DNA from: Leishmania infantum JPCM5
Lineage: Eukaryota > Euglenozoa > Kinetoplastea > Trypanosomatida > Trypanosomatidae
Reading direction: 5' to 3'
Assembly (NCBI RefSeq): GCF_000002875.2
Contig: NC_009415.2
Coordinates: 630,001 to 694,000, forward strand
Length of the DNA: 64,000 nucleotides
Part shown: positions 10,901-19,989 of the stretch, piece after piece
Layout of the letters: each line of letters begins with the position of its first letter
Numbering within the stretch: position 1 is the first letter of the stretch
Notes under the pieces: generated by a model
What the model was told of the DNA's origin: nothing
Database searches by the model: none
What the model saw: only the letters and a program-made list of their open reading frames with translations
Position numbers and translations under genes: made by a program

Positions 10901-11392
10901 GTACGCCCGCTGCATATCCTCGTTGGTCTCGTACATGTCCCCCTCGTAGCAGCTGACTGTAGCCGCGTAGAAAGACTCCACTGTAGGGTAGTATAGGTCG
11001 CGTGGGAGCGCGTTCAGTGTCCCCCATGATTCCTTCCGGCAGTAAAACTGTGTACCTGGCTCTCGGTAGGCGTTGTACAGCTGTTGCACGAACGGCAACG
11101 AGGCCGGAGCTGCGTCGAGGCATAACTGCGCAGGGCAGTAGTCGCGTCGTGAGCTGCGTGACGTTTGGGAGCTGCTTGTATCCGTGTTGGAGTTGCGGCT
11201 GCCCGAATTGGATGGCGTTCGAGAGTCGAGAGACGTGGCCGAGTCGGGTTGTACGAAGTGCATGAACTTCTTCGTCAGCGGCAGCAGTGACACCTCCTTT
11301 CGGCGACGGTCGGCCCGCCATGCCTTCTTCTTTCGATAGCAGAGCTCATCGAGGTACTGATCCTGCGCCTCGCGACTGGGTGAGATGCCCAT
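7919..11392 (-). CDS. Hypothetical protein, 1,157 aa, predicted N-myristoylated
   Basis: The ATG at 11392 is chosen. The frame is open further upstream to 11515, but that part lacks an ATG and follows a good splice acceptor at 11516, so it is 5' UTR. The protein begins MGISPSREA, fitting the N-myristoylation consensus and matching the MGLVPSRE start of the next gene downstream. Next comes a basic patch (RKKKAWRADRRRK, about 19-31). A Cys/aromatic-rich ordered part follows to about residue 220, then a PCAICFEYP motif near 210. A long globular middle (about 300-620) holds a hydrophobic region (FLFAGFVGDAG) and a Trp-containing section (WSKNLYVQARV). The C-terminal 450 residues are Ser/Gly/Pro/Asn-rich and probably disordered, ending in a charged tail with WDWRSLHER. 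I recognise no domain. It lies directly downstream of the ABC transporter. Confidence 0.85.
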   Translation of the reverse strand: MGISPSREAQDQYLDELCYRKKKAWRADRRRKEVSLLPLTKKFMHFVQPDSATSLDSRTPSNSGSRNSNTDTSSSQTSRSSRRDYCPAQLCLDAAPASLPFVQQLYNAYREPGTQFYCRKESWGTLNALPRDLYYPTVESFYAATVSCYEGDMYETNEDMQRAYDQQKLACQLRAFGSMQKGAAPTRRQKKSTQGLQIRPTPCAICFEYPTSSIAPPPREGADAFSAANANRCGAPHGSVVFAPHCSFMVIGFVGLVPVRRQKTKASAESFLRPPAESAGDEGEGECTGTRDEPAEYELVAFISKSAGEQHLGRALFQAAFLYVDQCRRAGLPGNPPLPSTRFSCFLMDVPSLCFLREVRLRCAELQWTRRLARALRRIRIAAHHLAIEMNNAVASELCAFMAECFLKLDFHPSPTPPVFLFAGFVGDAGSAMVVDANAAFPSAAIHAAPLPSSASAEVQVLLQSRADSEGLPGHGGGSALCSGSCGGAKESSNGGTFGSAGPGAATVKLVCVVGTNQLTVGKVVYPHATVLERVVQVGTGAFVDADWAVAQDLSGQEMLATDFYDPDPEDARDYSVCVRPLEEPGPRLTAVASDVILSWSKNLYVQARVADTSNSHWVNSYPLDYYTATRLKVMPPPQTEDPAARPSSPSPLSTVAPAAPSRTQGGSDGRVRSSPLTASNVKALSRASPCGSNGGHAANGKDAADAGANPSASPEAATRAFYLWEFEHQGRFYTIGLVPNFARAVQRGRGNAVDRDASNLRNKNSNRERNAPTAAWASTGGDVITSAVDPMSETDISSAVSQHNENSRSYSDRSSRSGETYHTAGSSHSTISNLHLASGRRTVRQRRMLLSLGTGEAYENGIPVSSAIPPVSGSCHSRAMPDTAGSIRNATNASIHSGGGGAGMTSKIFNASDEAAAALPMSSGGNGTLNYVGSAHESSAAFGSHPVSGDGVPPPHELQQLKRYVNTPYEHSRQQFQPAQALQRRLSDGVSRGLPPKSDARLFPQLQTGLDPDDDGIAGSDIPSLHGFGPGGYSDGLADYAVYEGLGEIGISPAESAIKATAPTAGRRTLQPPPTQQQQQPAGERKGDGRSVLGPSRVLADNGKAGTQAALVTSNPGEFPMMPQPPVLRVAAHLQEVKDADGKTKLRWDWRSLHER

Positions 11393-11515
11393 GAGTATGT
11401 CCTTAGAGGCCACCCAAAGAGCTCGGCAACACGTAAAGGCAGAGGATCCGTGCAGAAATCGCGCCTCGCTGCTCTTGACAGAGCGCTGGTCGCGTGAGGT
11501 CGATGCAGCGCGCAA

Positions 11516-11538
11516 CTACAGAGAAGCAGAGGGATAAG
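11516..11538 (-). promoter_or_regulatory. Predicted spliced-leader acceptor for the 1,157-aa protein gene
   Basis: On the minus strand a CTTATCCCTCTGCTTCTCTGTAG run ends with AG at 11517-11516. The resulting 123-nt 5' UTR has no ATG before the chosen start at 11392. This supports trimming the longer open frame. Confidence 0.55.
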
Positions 11539-12402
11539 GTCGCGCGCACTGGTATAAGCTGAGGCGTGACAGCTCCGGCTTCTCAGCACGGCTTGAGTGG
11601 GAGCCTTGGAGAAACGGATCGCGAGACTATGGGTGTGAATGAGCCAGGCGCACGTAACGCGACTGACAATACGATGTTGAAAAAGTAGGGTAGCACTGGC
11701 GCGCAGAAGTAAAAAGAGAAGAAAACAATCGCGCCTGTGCATTCTACGCTATAGCTGGTCGGCAAGACGAGGGGCGCTAGCGGAGCAAGTTGTCGCGGGC
11801 GATCACGGGGACGGCTCCGGTGAGTACAAGGCGTGGGCAAGAGAGGTGAGAAGAAAAGATATGGAGCGACAGTATTTCGGAGACGAGCAGAAAGAGAAAG
11901 AAGAGACGAAGAGGTATGAGAAAAAGTCAAGCTGAAGAAATGCACGCACACGTGTCACACGTACCAGATGTAAAACCGGGCACTGACATGAGAAGCCACC
12001 AGCACGCATGGCAAGCAAGCCTGCTTGAGCGAAAGGTAGAGAATCCGAAGAGTCCTTGCTATCTCACATGACGTCATCAACGGCAAGCCTTGATGCCAGT
12101 CATTGCCTTCAGCGAGTGAAACAACGTGGAACCGATGAACATGTTTGCCGCGATGTCACCCCCGTCTCGCAGCACCTCTCGACGCGGCCAAAAAAAAAAG
12201 CAGCATGGCAATCACTTCATCCGATCGGATCGCTAGCGAGTCCTCGTGCGCCGCATCGTCTCTCTCCTTTCAAGCTTCTCCACCCCTCCGCCAAGAGGCA
12301 ATCGAACAACACGGCATTGCAATAAGAGCAGCGGGAAAAAAGGGACACACTACCGGTCGGGAGGTTTGCCTCGCTGAAATGAAGACTTGCAGAAATGCGC
12401 AG
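11518..12402. other. Spacer between the ABCC transporter and the 1,157-aa protein gene
   Basis: About 0.9 kb holding the transporter's 3' UTR and upstream processing signals. I see no gene or notable repeat apart from short A/T runs. Confidence 0.6.
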
Positions 12403-15400
12403 TCACTTGCACTGACGCAGGAGCGACGCGACCGCGGCCTCCACGCGGTGTTCGCGCCCAGCCGCCCCCAGCTCAGCGCCCCCGTCACTGACGCCACGCG
12501 AACGCGCACCACTGGCCGCACCCTCGGCATCCTCCCGCGACAAGCCCTCACGGGAATCAGCCACCGCTGCGCTCTGCGCTACCATACCGTAGAACACGGA
12601 GTCGCGACGCTCCAGCAGCGCCCGCGGCTTCCCCATCTCCACCACACGCCCGCGCGCCATCACAAGCACTACGTCGTACGCCGCCACCGTGTGCAGACGG
12701 TGCGCGATCGTCACCACCGTGTACGCGCCAAACTGCTCCGCCACAATACGCTGCACCGTCTGGTCCAGCTGTGCGTCCACGTTCGCCGTCGCCTCGTCCA
12801 TCAGGATGAATGCACTCCCCTTCTTCAGCAGCGCGCGCGCTAAGCACAGCAGCTGGCGCTGCCCAACGCTGAAGTTCGACCCGCCCCCCTGCACCACAGT
12901 GTCCAACGCAGGCATGCTGTCAGATGCAGCGCTCGGCAGTCCAGAAGCTGTAGGAAAGGTAGCTGAGCTGCCGCCCACCCCCACAAACCCCACAGACACC
13001 AGCGCGGCACGCACCTCCTCGTCCGTCGCGTCGCCGAACGGATCCACGTTGCTGCGCACCGTGCCATCGAACAGCACGGGATCCTGCGGGATCATGGAAA
13101 ACAGCCGCCGCAGAGCGGGAAGCGTGTACGTCCGCGCGTCGCGCCCGCAGACGAGCATGCGACCGCCGCTTACCTCCACCAGCCGCAGGAAGGCCAGCAG
13201 CAGCGTCGACTTCCCGCTCCCCGTCCGCCCCACAACGCCCACCTTCTGCCCAGGGGCGATCGCAAAGCAGACATCGCGCAGCACCAGCGGCAGCCCTGGC
13301 CGGTACCGCAGGTCCACGTGCTCCAGCCTCAGCGCGCCAAACGCGCCGCTCCTTGCCGCAACACCCTGTCGCGCAGGCGCGGCCTCGTCGTCATCACCGC
13401 CGGCAGCCACAACGATGTCGCTCGCACTTCTGGAGCTCTCGCCTCCTCCCCTGCGGCTGCCGCCACTCGCTGCCACAGCGCGCGCCACATACGCGTCCCG
13501 CGGCTCCAGGAGCGCCGCTTCCTGCGGCACGTGATCAATGTAGTGGCAAACGCGCTGCACACTGTTCATGCTCGCCTCGACAGCGGCAGCAAGGTCTAGG
13601 AGTGCAGATAGCGACCAGCTGAGATCGAGGCACATGGTGAGGCTCAGCGAGATCAGGCCCACGCGCGCCTCCGGCAGCGCCGGCGACGCCTCTACCAGCT
13701 TCTCCACAACGCCGATCAGCCCCACAGCAATAACGGCCAATGACGCAATGTACTCGATTCGGATAGCGAGCCACAACGTCATAACCTTCTCCACGTAGGT
13801 GCAGCTGTACACAAGGTCCAGCCGCAGGAGCGCCTCCGCGAATAGCACGTGCGACTTGTCGTATGCAGCGATCGTCGCACGCCCGTGCACCACCTCCTCC
13901 AGCAGCGAGAGCAACGGAGACTGCCCCACACTGCTGCGCCGTCGCACCTCACGCACCACTGTCGCGTAGAACTTGAGCAGGAGCACAAAAGCGTAAGCCG
14001 CTAGCAGCACCACGACCACACTAAGCGGTGAAGCGTATAGCGTCACTGCTAAAGACGTCATGACATATCCCGTAATGCCCAAAAAGGGAATCACGTTCGC
14101 CGGCAGCTCATCGTCAAGGACGTGCACGTCCCTGCTGAACCGGTTGACAATGCGACCCAGTGGTGTGCGGTCAAAAAACGTCAGCGTGGCTGAGCTCACC
14201 GTGTACAAGAGTATGGCGTGCAAGCGGCAGGCAGCGCGGCGAGCGAACTGAAAAATAAACAGGTCGTTGGCAGACACTGTGACAGCAACCACAAAGACGA
14301 GTCCAAGATACACGCCAAGCTGTTCGTTGGTAGAGAGAGAAGAACCAAAGTAGTTCACTGACCACAGCGTCAGCCAAACGCTGGAGCCTGTCGAGAGCGC
14401 TTCGCTAACGAAGTAGCGCAGCACAATTTGAATTGCGACCGGGACGCCCCCGCCCGCCTCAAAGTAGGCACGGTACACACTCCACGGTGTGTGCCCTGTC
14501 TCCTTCTCCTCCGCAGTCATCAGGTCGCCGCCGTCCGCTGCATCCTCACCCGTAGACAGCCCAGATGAGCCCTTCGCCGTGCGCGGCGCGGCCTTAGACC
14601 TGCTTGCGAGCCTAACACCTTTACATACCGTAGAGTCCCTATTGTTGCAGCCTTCCGCCTCTGAGTTCTCGCTGGCCCATGAGCCCTGCCAGTGCATTCT
14701 CGGCAAAGGGCTGCCATCGTTCTCCCCCCACTCACCGCCGTCTTTGCTGGCGCGGCCATCGGCACCGCCACACCGAGCGTGGTCACGCTCCTCACGCGTG
14801 CCCACACACGACTCCACGTTCACCGCAGACGACCACGCAGAACTGGCCTCGGTGCACTCCGCCACAGTATCACCACCGCCACACCCGCTCTTCTTGCTCG
14901 CGGCGGCGGCCTCCTCGCTCTCCACGTACGCCTTCCACTCCGACGCAGCGTAAGCAGCGTAGCTGCCCGCAAACACGGCGCAGCCCTCGCGCATCACCAC
15001 GACCTGGTCCGCGTGCGGCAGCACCTGCAGCTGGTGCGTCGCTAGCACGCGCGTCTTGCCCGCCAACGCGCGCAGCACAACCTCGTCCATCACGCGCCGC
15101 CCAACGTGCGCGTCCAGCGCCGACAGCGGATCGTCCAGCAGGTACACGTCGCGGTCCGCATACACGGCGCGCGCAAGGCTCACGCGCGCCTTCTGCCCAC
15201 CGCTCAGGTTGATGCCACGCTCGCCGATCTCTGTCCCCAGCCCGCGCGCCATCAGTGCCACATCAGCATTCAGCTGGCAGCTCCGCACAGCGCGCGCAAG
15301 ACGCTCGCTCGCCGCGTCACGGCCGCAGCTGAAGCACCGTGGCACAGCAGCAGCGCCAGCAGCTTGCTCAGCGCACCTCAGAGGCGAGAACGCCTGCGCA

Positions 15401-17823
15401 GAGCCGCTATTGCTATCGACCGCCGCGCCACCAGCAGCGCCGCGCCGATCGCCCTCGAAGAACGTGATGTTCGCCTCTAACGTTTCCTGCATGATCCACG
15501 GCTGCTGCGGCACGTAAGCTACCGACTTCGCTACGCTCACATGCCCCTCGAACCGGAACGCACCCAAAAGCGTCGCCAGCAGCACAGACTTCCCGCTCCC
15601 CGTCGCGCCAACAACAACCGTCAACTGCGCGCGCGGGAACGACACGCGCACATCGCGCAGGAGAGCCCTGTCCACCATCGCGTACAGAGCCACGCCACTA
15701 TCACTGCCGCGCCCGTTCTCACCACCCGCAACAGCCACACCGCCATCATCGTTCCCCACAGCAACGCGCGCAGGCTTCCTACCGCCTTCACCCATGGCAG
15801 GGGAAGCAGCCGCCCTCCGCCACTGAAGCTCCACCGGCACACGGCGGCGCAGCACCGCGCACAGTATCCTCTGCGCCACGCGGCGCAGCCCCACGTGTCG
15901 CGGCTCGTACACGGGAAGCGCGGCGGGCACTGACACAAGCACCCTTGCAAGGTCGGCCGAAGCGGCACTCGGCAGCGGTGCGTCCCCGGAAGCAGCGCCG
16001 CCACTCCCTGTGCTGTTGAGCATGCGCTCCGCGTGCTCGACGATGATGTGCGAGTCGTCGCACTCCAAGAACTGCGTGACGCGCCCCGTCGACACAATGA
16101 ACTTCGCCAGCGACGTAAAGGCCTCCGGAAGCATCATTACAGGGAAAGTTATAGCACTGACAACTGCGATGAGAGGGAACACCACGGATGCGTCAAGCTT
16201 GTGTCCGCTGAGGGTGTAGGTAGTGAGAACAGCGGCGATCATGAACGTCGGAGTAGAGAACACGCATGCCCACAGCCCGACTTGACGCATCTGCAGTCTT
16301 CGTCGGAATCGCAACTCATCGGCCCGTGCGTTATCTTCGATCGCCGAGACAAACTTCGACTCCCATCCCATCATCTTCACGACACGGATGCCGGAGAGCA
16401 GTTCATTCGTGCGACGCAAGCGCTGATCCGTGCAGCTCGACAGGTTCTCTTGTGCGCCGCCCATAGCATTCGTTAGCCCCCCTTGGACAGGCAGTAAAGC
16501 GGCAAAAACCAGGACAGCAGCCAGGGCACTCGGCCCCACGAGAACGAAGAGGTAGGCAACGTACAGCGTCAGCATAGTCGGCGCCATCCACAGGAACATC
16601 ACCCGCGTGGGAAATTCCTTGATGTTCTCAACGTCAGAGCTCGCCATCGCTAGCACACGACCAGTGTTCATGTCCGGTCTCGACAGCGCATCCGGCGATA
16701 TCGTCAGACACTTTTCGAAAATCAGGGCGAGTGTCGAGGTGCGGAAAAGGCTCGAAACACGCCGACTGCGGTGCATCTCCTTGTTCATCAACGCTGGTTG
16801 CACCAACTTCACGATCACAAGAATCGAGAAGAAGAGCAGCCCTTTTCTCGCTTCCGCCCGCTCCTTGCTCGACTGCAGGAACAGCACAAACTGCTGCAGC
16901 AACCACGGTGTCGACACTTCACATATCATACCGGCAATCGAAGGTGGCAGTATCGCCATTAGATCGGAGCGAAACGTGCGGAGTAGCGCCCAAAGCAGCG
17001 ACGGAGCGTGAGGCATACGCGGGCACCCAGTATCCGCGATTCCAATCGTCGAAACCGGCACCAGATCCTGCACGTACTCGCACGTGCACCGCGCCCGCCC
17101 ATCCTGAACCTGGTAAAACAGACGCTCGCCCTGCACGCACCCGTCGTGCACTACTTCATCAGCCGCATCACCAGCCACACGCGCACGATACGGCGGCAAC
17201 GCGCTGTCAGCGTCCCACTCCACACCGCACAAAAGCGTGTGCGGCGTGTCGCTCGATCGAACGTACCCCACCCACCGCAGCCGTCCATGGACACCCTCCT
17301 CACCACGGAACCTCACACGTGACAGCTCGTTGATAGCCGCCACGCGCGCGCCACCCCATCGCCCGTTATAATCGCCGCCAATCACTTCACTTTCCCCCGA
17401 GGGGTCATCGCAGGCTCCACACTGCACTGGAAGCGCAGCTTCAACGCGCGCACGCCACGCGTCGCGGCCCCCGCGAACCTCCTCCTCGCGAAACGCGCGG
17501 CTTAGCAGAGCGCCACAGCACACGGCGCGGTGCGCCCGCTGTGGTGGAGGCATGTACGCCTCCTCCAGCCGCTCCCTCCACGCAAGCATAACATATGGGT
17601 TCAGCCACCGCAGCAGGTAACGCGATAAAACGCCGCTCCGCTCTTCCGGAGCCTCCTCCAGCAACCCGCGTATCGCAGCCCAGTCCACCAACGCATCATC
17701 ACAAGCGCTACCCTTCGGTAACGAATTAGAACGCAGAAGCCACAACCGTCGGTTAACCTCGCCGAACGAGTAGACGCTATCACTCGCCGCTCCTTCTGGC
17801 ATCTCCGGTCGTTGACTGCTCAT
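12403..17823 (-). CDS. ABCC7: ABCC-subfamily (MRP-like) ABC transporter, probable pentamidine resistance protein 1
   Basis: A 1,806-residue full transporter starting at the ATG at 17823. The open frame continues upstream to 18030, but an 1,806-residue product matches what I remember of Leishmania PRP1 (about 1,800 residues). Order: a cytosolic elbow with WLNP (73-76); a CAP-Gly-like insert (about 164-257); TMD1 (from about 276); NBD1 with Walker A GATGSGKS (739-746), LSGGQ (873-877) and Walker B LLDDP; a Ser/acidic linker; TMD2; NBD2 with GRTGSGKS (1532-1539), FSVGQ (1651-1655) and LMDEA. NBD1 has Asp where NBD2 has the catalytic Glu, and the NBD2 signature is FSVGQ; both are normal for ABCC proteins. 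H-loop histidines are visible in ATHQL and IAHRL. NBD1 also has an Ala/Gly/Cys-rich insert between Walker A and the signature. Known ABCC members export conjugates or drugs. PRP1 was isolated by conferring pentamidine resistance; the substrate of this copy is inferred. Confidence 0.92.
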   Translation of the reverse strand: MSSQRPEMPEGAASDSVYSFGEVNRRLWLLRSNSLPKGSACDDALVDWAAIRGLLEEAPEERSGVLSRYLLRWLNPYVMLAWRERLEEAYMPPPQRAHRAVCCGALLSRAFREEEVRGGRDAWRARVEAALPVQCGACDDPSGESEVIGGDYNGRWGGARVAAINELSRVRFRGEEGVHGRLRWVGYVRSSDTPHTLLCGVEWDADSALPPYRARVAGDAADEVVHDGCVQGERLFYQVQDGRARCTCEYVQDLVPVSTIGIADTGCPRMPHAPSLLWALLRTFRSDLMAILPPSIAGMICEVSTPWLLQQFVLFLQSSKERAEARKGLLFFSILVIVKLVQPALMNKEMHRSRRVSSLFRTSTLALIFEKCLTISPDALSRPDMNTGRVLAMASSDVENIKEFPTRVMFLWMAPTMLTLYVAYLFVLVGPSALAAVLVFAALLPVQGGLTNAMGGAQENLSSCTDQRLRRTNELLSGIRVVKMMGWESKFVSAIEDNARADELRFRRRLQMRQVGLWACVFSTPTFMIAAVLTTYTLSGHKLDASVVFPLIAVVSAITFPVMMLPEAFTSLAKFIVSTGRVTQFLECDDSHIIVEHAERMLNSTGSGGAASGDAPLPSAASADLARVLVSVPAALPVYEPRHVGLRRVAQRILCAVLRRRVPVELQWRRAAASPAMGEGGRKPARVAVGNDDGGVAVAGGENGRGSDSGVALYAMVDRALLRDVRVSFPRAQLTVVVGATGSGKSVLLATLLGAFRFEGHVSVAKSVAYVPQQPWIMQETLEANITFFEGDRRGAAGGAAVDSNSGSAQAFSPLRCAEQAAGAAAVPRCFSCGRDAASERLARAVRSCQLNADVALMARGLGTEIGERGINLSGGQKARVSLARAVYADRDVYLLDDPLSALDAHVGRRVMDEVVLRALAGKTRVLATHQLQVLPHADQVVVMREGCAVFAGSYAAYAASEWKAYVESEEAAAASKKSGCGGGDTVAECTEASSAWSSAVNVESCVGTREERDHARCGGADGRASKDGGEWGENDGSPLPRMHWQGSWASENSEAEGCNNRDSTVCKGVRLASRSKAAPRTAKGSSGLSTGEDAADGGDLMTAEEKETGHTPWSVYRAYFEAGGGVPVAIQIVLRYFVSEALSTGSSVWLTLWSVNYFGSSLSTNEQLGVYLGLVFVVAVTVSANDLFIFQFARRAACRLHAILLYTVSSATLTFFDRTPLGRIVNRFSRDVHVLDDELPANVIPFLGITGYVMTSLAVTLYASPLSVVVVLLAAYAFVLLLKFYATVVREVRRRSSVGQSPLLSLLEEVVHGRATIAAYDKSHVLFAEALLRLDLVYSCTYVEKVMTLWLAIRIEYIASLAVIAVGLIGVVEKLVEASPALPEARVGLISLSLTMCLDLSWSLSALLDLAAAVEASMNSVQRVCHYIDHVPQEAALLEPRDAYVARAVAASGGSRRGGGESSRSASDIVVAAGGDDDEAAPARQGVAARSGAFGALRLEHVDLRYRPGLPLVLRDVCFAIAPGQKVGVVGRTGSGKSTLLLAFLRLVEVSGGRMLVCGRDARTYTLPALRRLFSMIPQDPVLFDGTVRSNVDPFGDATDEEVRAALVSVGFVGVGGSSATFPTASGLPSAASDSMPALDTVVQGGGSNFSVGQRQLLCLARALLKKGSAFILMDEATANVDAQLDQTVQRIVAEQFGAYTVVTIAHRLHTVAAYDVVLVMARGRVVEMGKPRALLERRDSVFYGMVAQSAAVADSREGLSREDAEGAASGARSRGVSDGGAELGAAGREHRVEAAVASLLRQCK

Positions 17824-19989
17824 CAATCTCCAAAGCCCAGGCTCGGATGGGCAAGATGCAGCGTGCGCCGAAAGGGCGCAGCAAGTGTGCCAAAAGACTA
17901 AGATGATCGTGTAGAGCTCTGGCGGCTCGCAATGCATGTGGTGCGGGGAGAGCGAGCACTCCGGTGACAGGGGAGACGACAGCTGCCGGCCGGCACGCCT
18001 ATCGCAGCGGGCTAAGCAGCCAAAGGGCACACAAAACTGGTCCAGCCGTGTCGCGCCGCTGCAACGGGTGGCTGTGCAAAAAAGACGGTCAATCTAGCCA
18101 ATGCCGGCAGCTGAGCTGCGCGAATGCCGTCCACGCACGTGCAGCAGCCGCGGAAGCCTCGGTGGGGAGCGGTGTGCGGTCACCAATGCGGTGGTGGTGC
18201 GGCCCAGTGCAGCACAAAAAGAGAAAGAATAGATCGAGCGAAGCGGCAAGTGAGGTGCTGCGAGCCCTCACCAGAGAGAGCGAGAGACGCAGGCATACAG
18301 CGACGCGTGAGTGCGATCCCGGCTCCACACCCATCGGCGGAGACGAAACGGGCCACAGCTGCCGACAACGCGGCAGAGATGCTTGGCGGTAGAAGACGCA
18401 GACTGTGATCTGCGTGTGCCAAGACGCGAGAAATCAGATGCATATCCGTGTGGGGTGAGGGCAGAGTCGCGTCACCTCGCTTGAATCGCACATGCAAAAA
18501 GAAGAGCCTGCGCAAGCCGACAGACATCTGCCCCTCAGCACCGCTCGCTTCGCATACGTCTGGCGGCGGTGGCCGATACCGAAGACGGTGAGGCTCACAC
18601 AAGGAGGTGGAGCTCGGCGGCAGCGCGGCAATTCAGCGAGTGCGCCGGCGTCACAAGGCACGATACGAGCCGAGCAAGCATAGGACAAAGAGAAACACAC
18701 ACACCGGAAGAGAGAAACCCGCAATCCGGCCGTGCCGCCGTACGGGCCTCGGCATCAACGTGATGCGAGAGAGACGAGCGAGAGAGCGGCCACGCACGGG
18801 GGAAAGAGGGGCGCGCAGCAAAGGAACGACAAAACGAGCACGCGAGCAGCTGGACGCGCTGTCGGGGTGCACAGGCAAAAACACCGGCTTGCCGTGCGAG
18901 GCGCGCAAGGGCAGCGCGGCGCAGCGTCAGGCAAACGTGCACGACAGCTGGAAAGAGACGAGGGAGAGGAGGAGGAGGAAGAGGGGGTCTGGCTCCGACC
19001 TTGTGCGCGTGTCGGAGGGCAAGACGGCGGGGCCAACAACACGCCGTCAGCAACAAAGGGGGAGGCAGTGCCCTACACGTGCGTGCCGGCGCCGGCGAGC
19101 ACGAGACAGAGAGGCGCAGAAAGACAGTCGAGCAGCCGAGACGGCGAAGGAAGTCGAGCGTGCGGAAAGAGAGGGAGAAGAGGTGAGCAGCCGATACCGG
19201 TGGGGAGAAGCGAGTGCGCGCCAAGCCAGTGAGCAGCGCAGAGCCGGCCCGTTCGCCTGCGCGCACGCAAGCGCACGGGGGTAAGGCAAAGGGCGGCAAG
19301 GCGGCGAGAGGATGCGGGCGAGGGCGAGGCGAAGGAGCGGCGCGGTCACAACAAAACATCAGCAGACAGTCTGACGCAGCACGGCAAGCAGACGCTCTTC
19401 GCTGGCCACCGTCCGGCGCTACGTCTCCTGCGCCGGAGGAAGCGATGGTGGTGCAATGAGCTATGCGGAGATGAAAGGCTTCAAAGGCACCCACAGGCCG
19501 TGAAAGAAGGAGACGCAGCGCTGTGTGCGCTGACGGTGGTGCCGATGCGCTGCCGCCATGAGGCATCACCGCGAAAGGGTCGCCGGGCGACGCACAGCGG
19601 GTGGTCAAAACAGAGGCGGGCACGGAGAGAAGGAGCCAAGTAAATGGAGCAAGGCAAGCAGCACAACGGCACGCGGCCGCGCACAAGCTGTGCATGCCAC
19701 GCAGTTGTCCTCCCAGCCATACCTGATGTGAGCGGGTGCAAAGGCTCTGTGCAGCGCAGCGATGCGCACAGCAGCCTGAGAAGAGCGATGCCCGAGAGAA
19801 GACAAAAGCCATGGTGCGCACCGGGGCAGCAGACGGCTCACGGAGTGTCGCGGTGGCACAGGCAATGCGACCGCAAGCCACCCCTTACACCCAGCGCGGC
19901 CTCTCCGTGCACCGCGCACGCAGGCGCAGTGGCGGCGGCTCATTCGAAGCAAGGTGCGTTGCAGTGACGCCATGACGCTCTCCACACAT
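17824..19989. other. 2.2-kb spacer upstream of the transporter
   Basis: This is the transporter's 5' UTR and the 3' flank of the diverged PSA copy. GC-rich, C/T-rich on the minus strand, with long but low-complexity open frames (one of 428 codons at 18595-19881, minus) that look like UTR translated by chance. No gene is supported. Confidence 0.6.

Noticed and set aside
11393..11515. N-terminal extension of the 1,157-residue protein
   Set aside because: The extension has no ATG and directly follows a good splice acceptor, so it is 5' UTR.
12403..17823. Loss of the catalytic glutamate in NBD1 (LLDDP)
   Set aside because: An Asp at this place in NBD1 is normal for ABCC transporters, so it is not evidence of inactivation.
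17824..18030. N-terminal extension of the ABCC transporter
   Set aside because: Upstream sequence is Cys/Ser/Pro-rich and unlike an ABCC N-terminus. The ATG at 17823 gives the length expected of PRP1. An in-frame ATG at 17937 cannot be excluded without 5' end data.
18595..19881. A 428-codon open frame on the minus strand
   Set aside because: It is rich in Cys, Arg, Ser, Pro and Leu with no domain, lies between the transporter and a PSA copy, and looks like C/T-rich UTR read by chance. The first residues are not tied to a splice acceptor.
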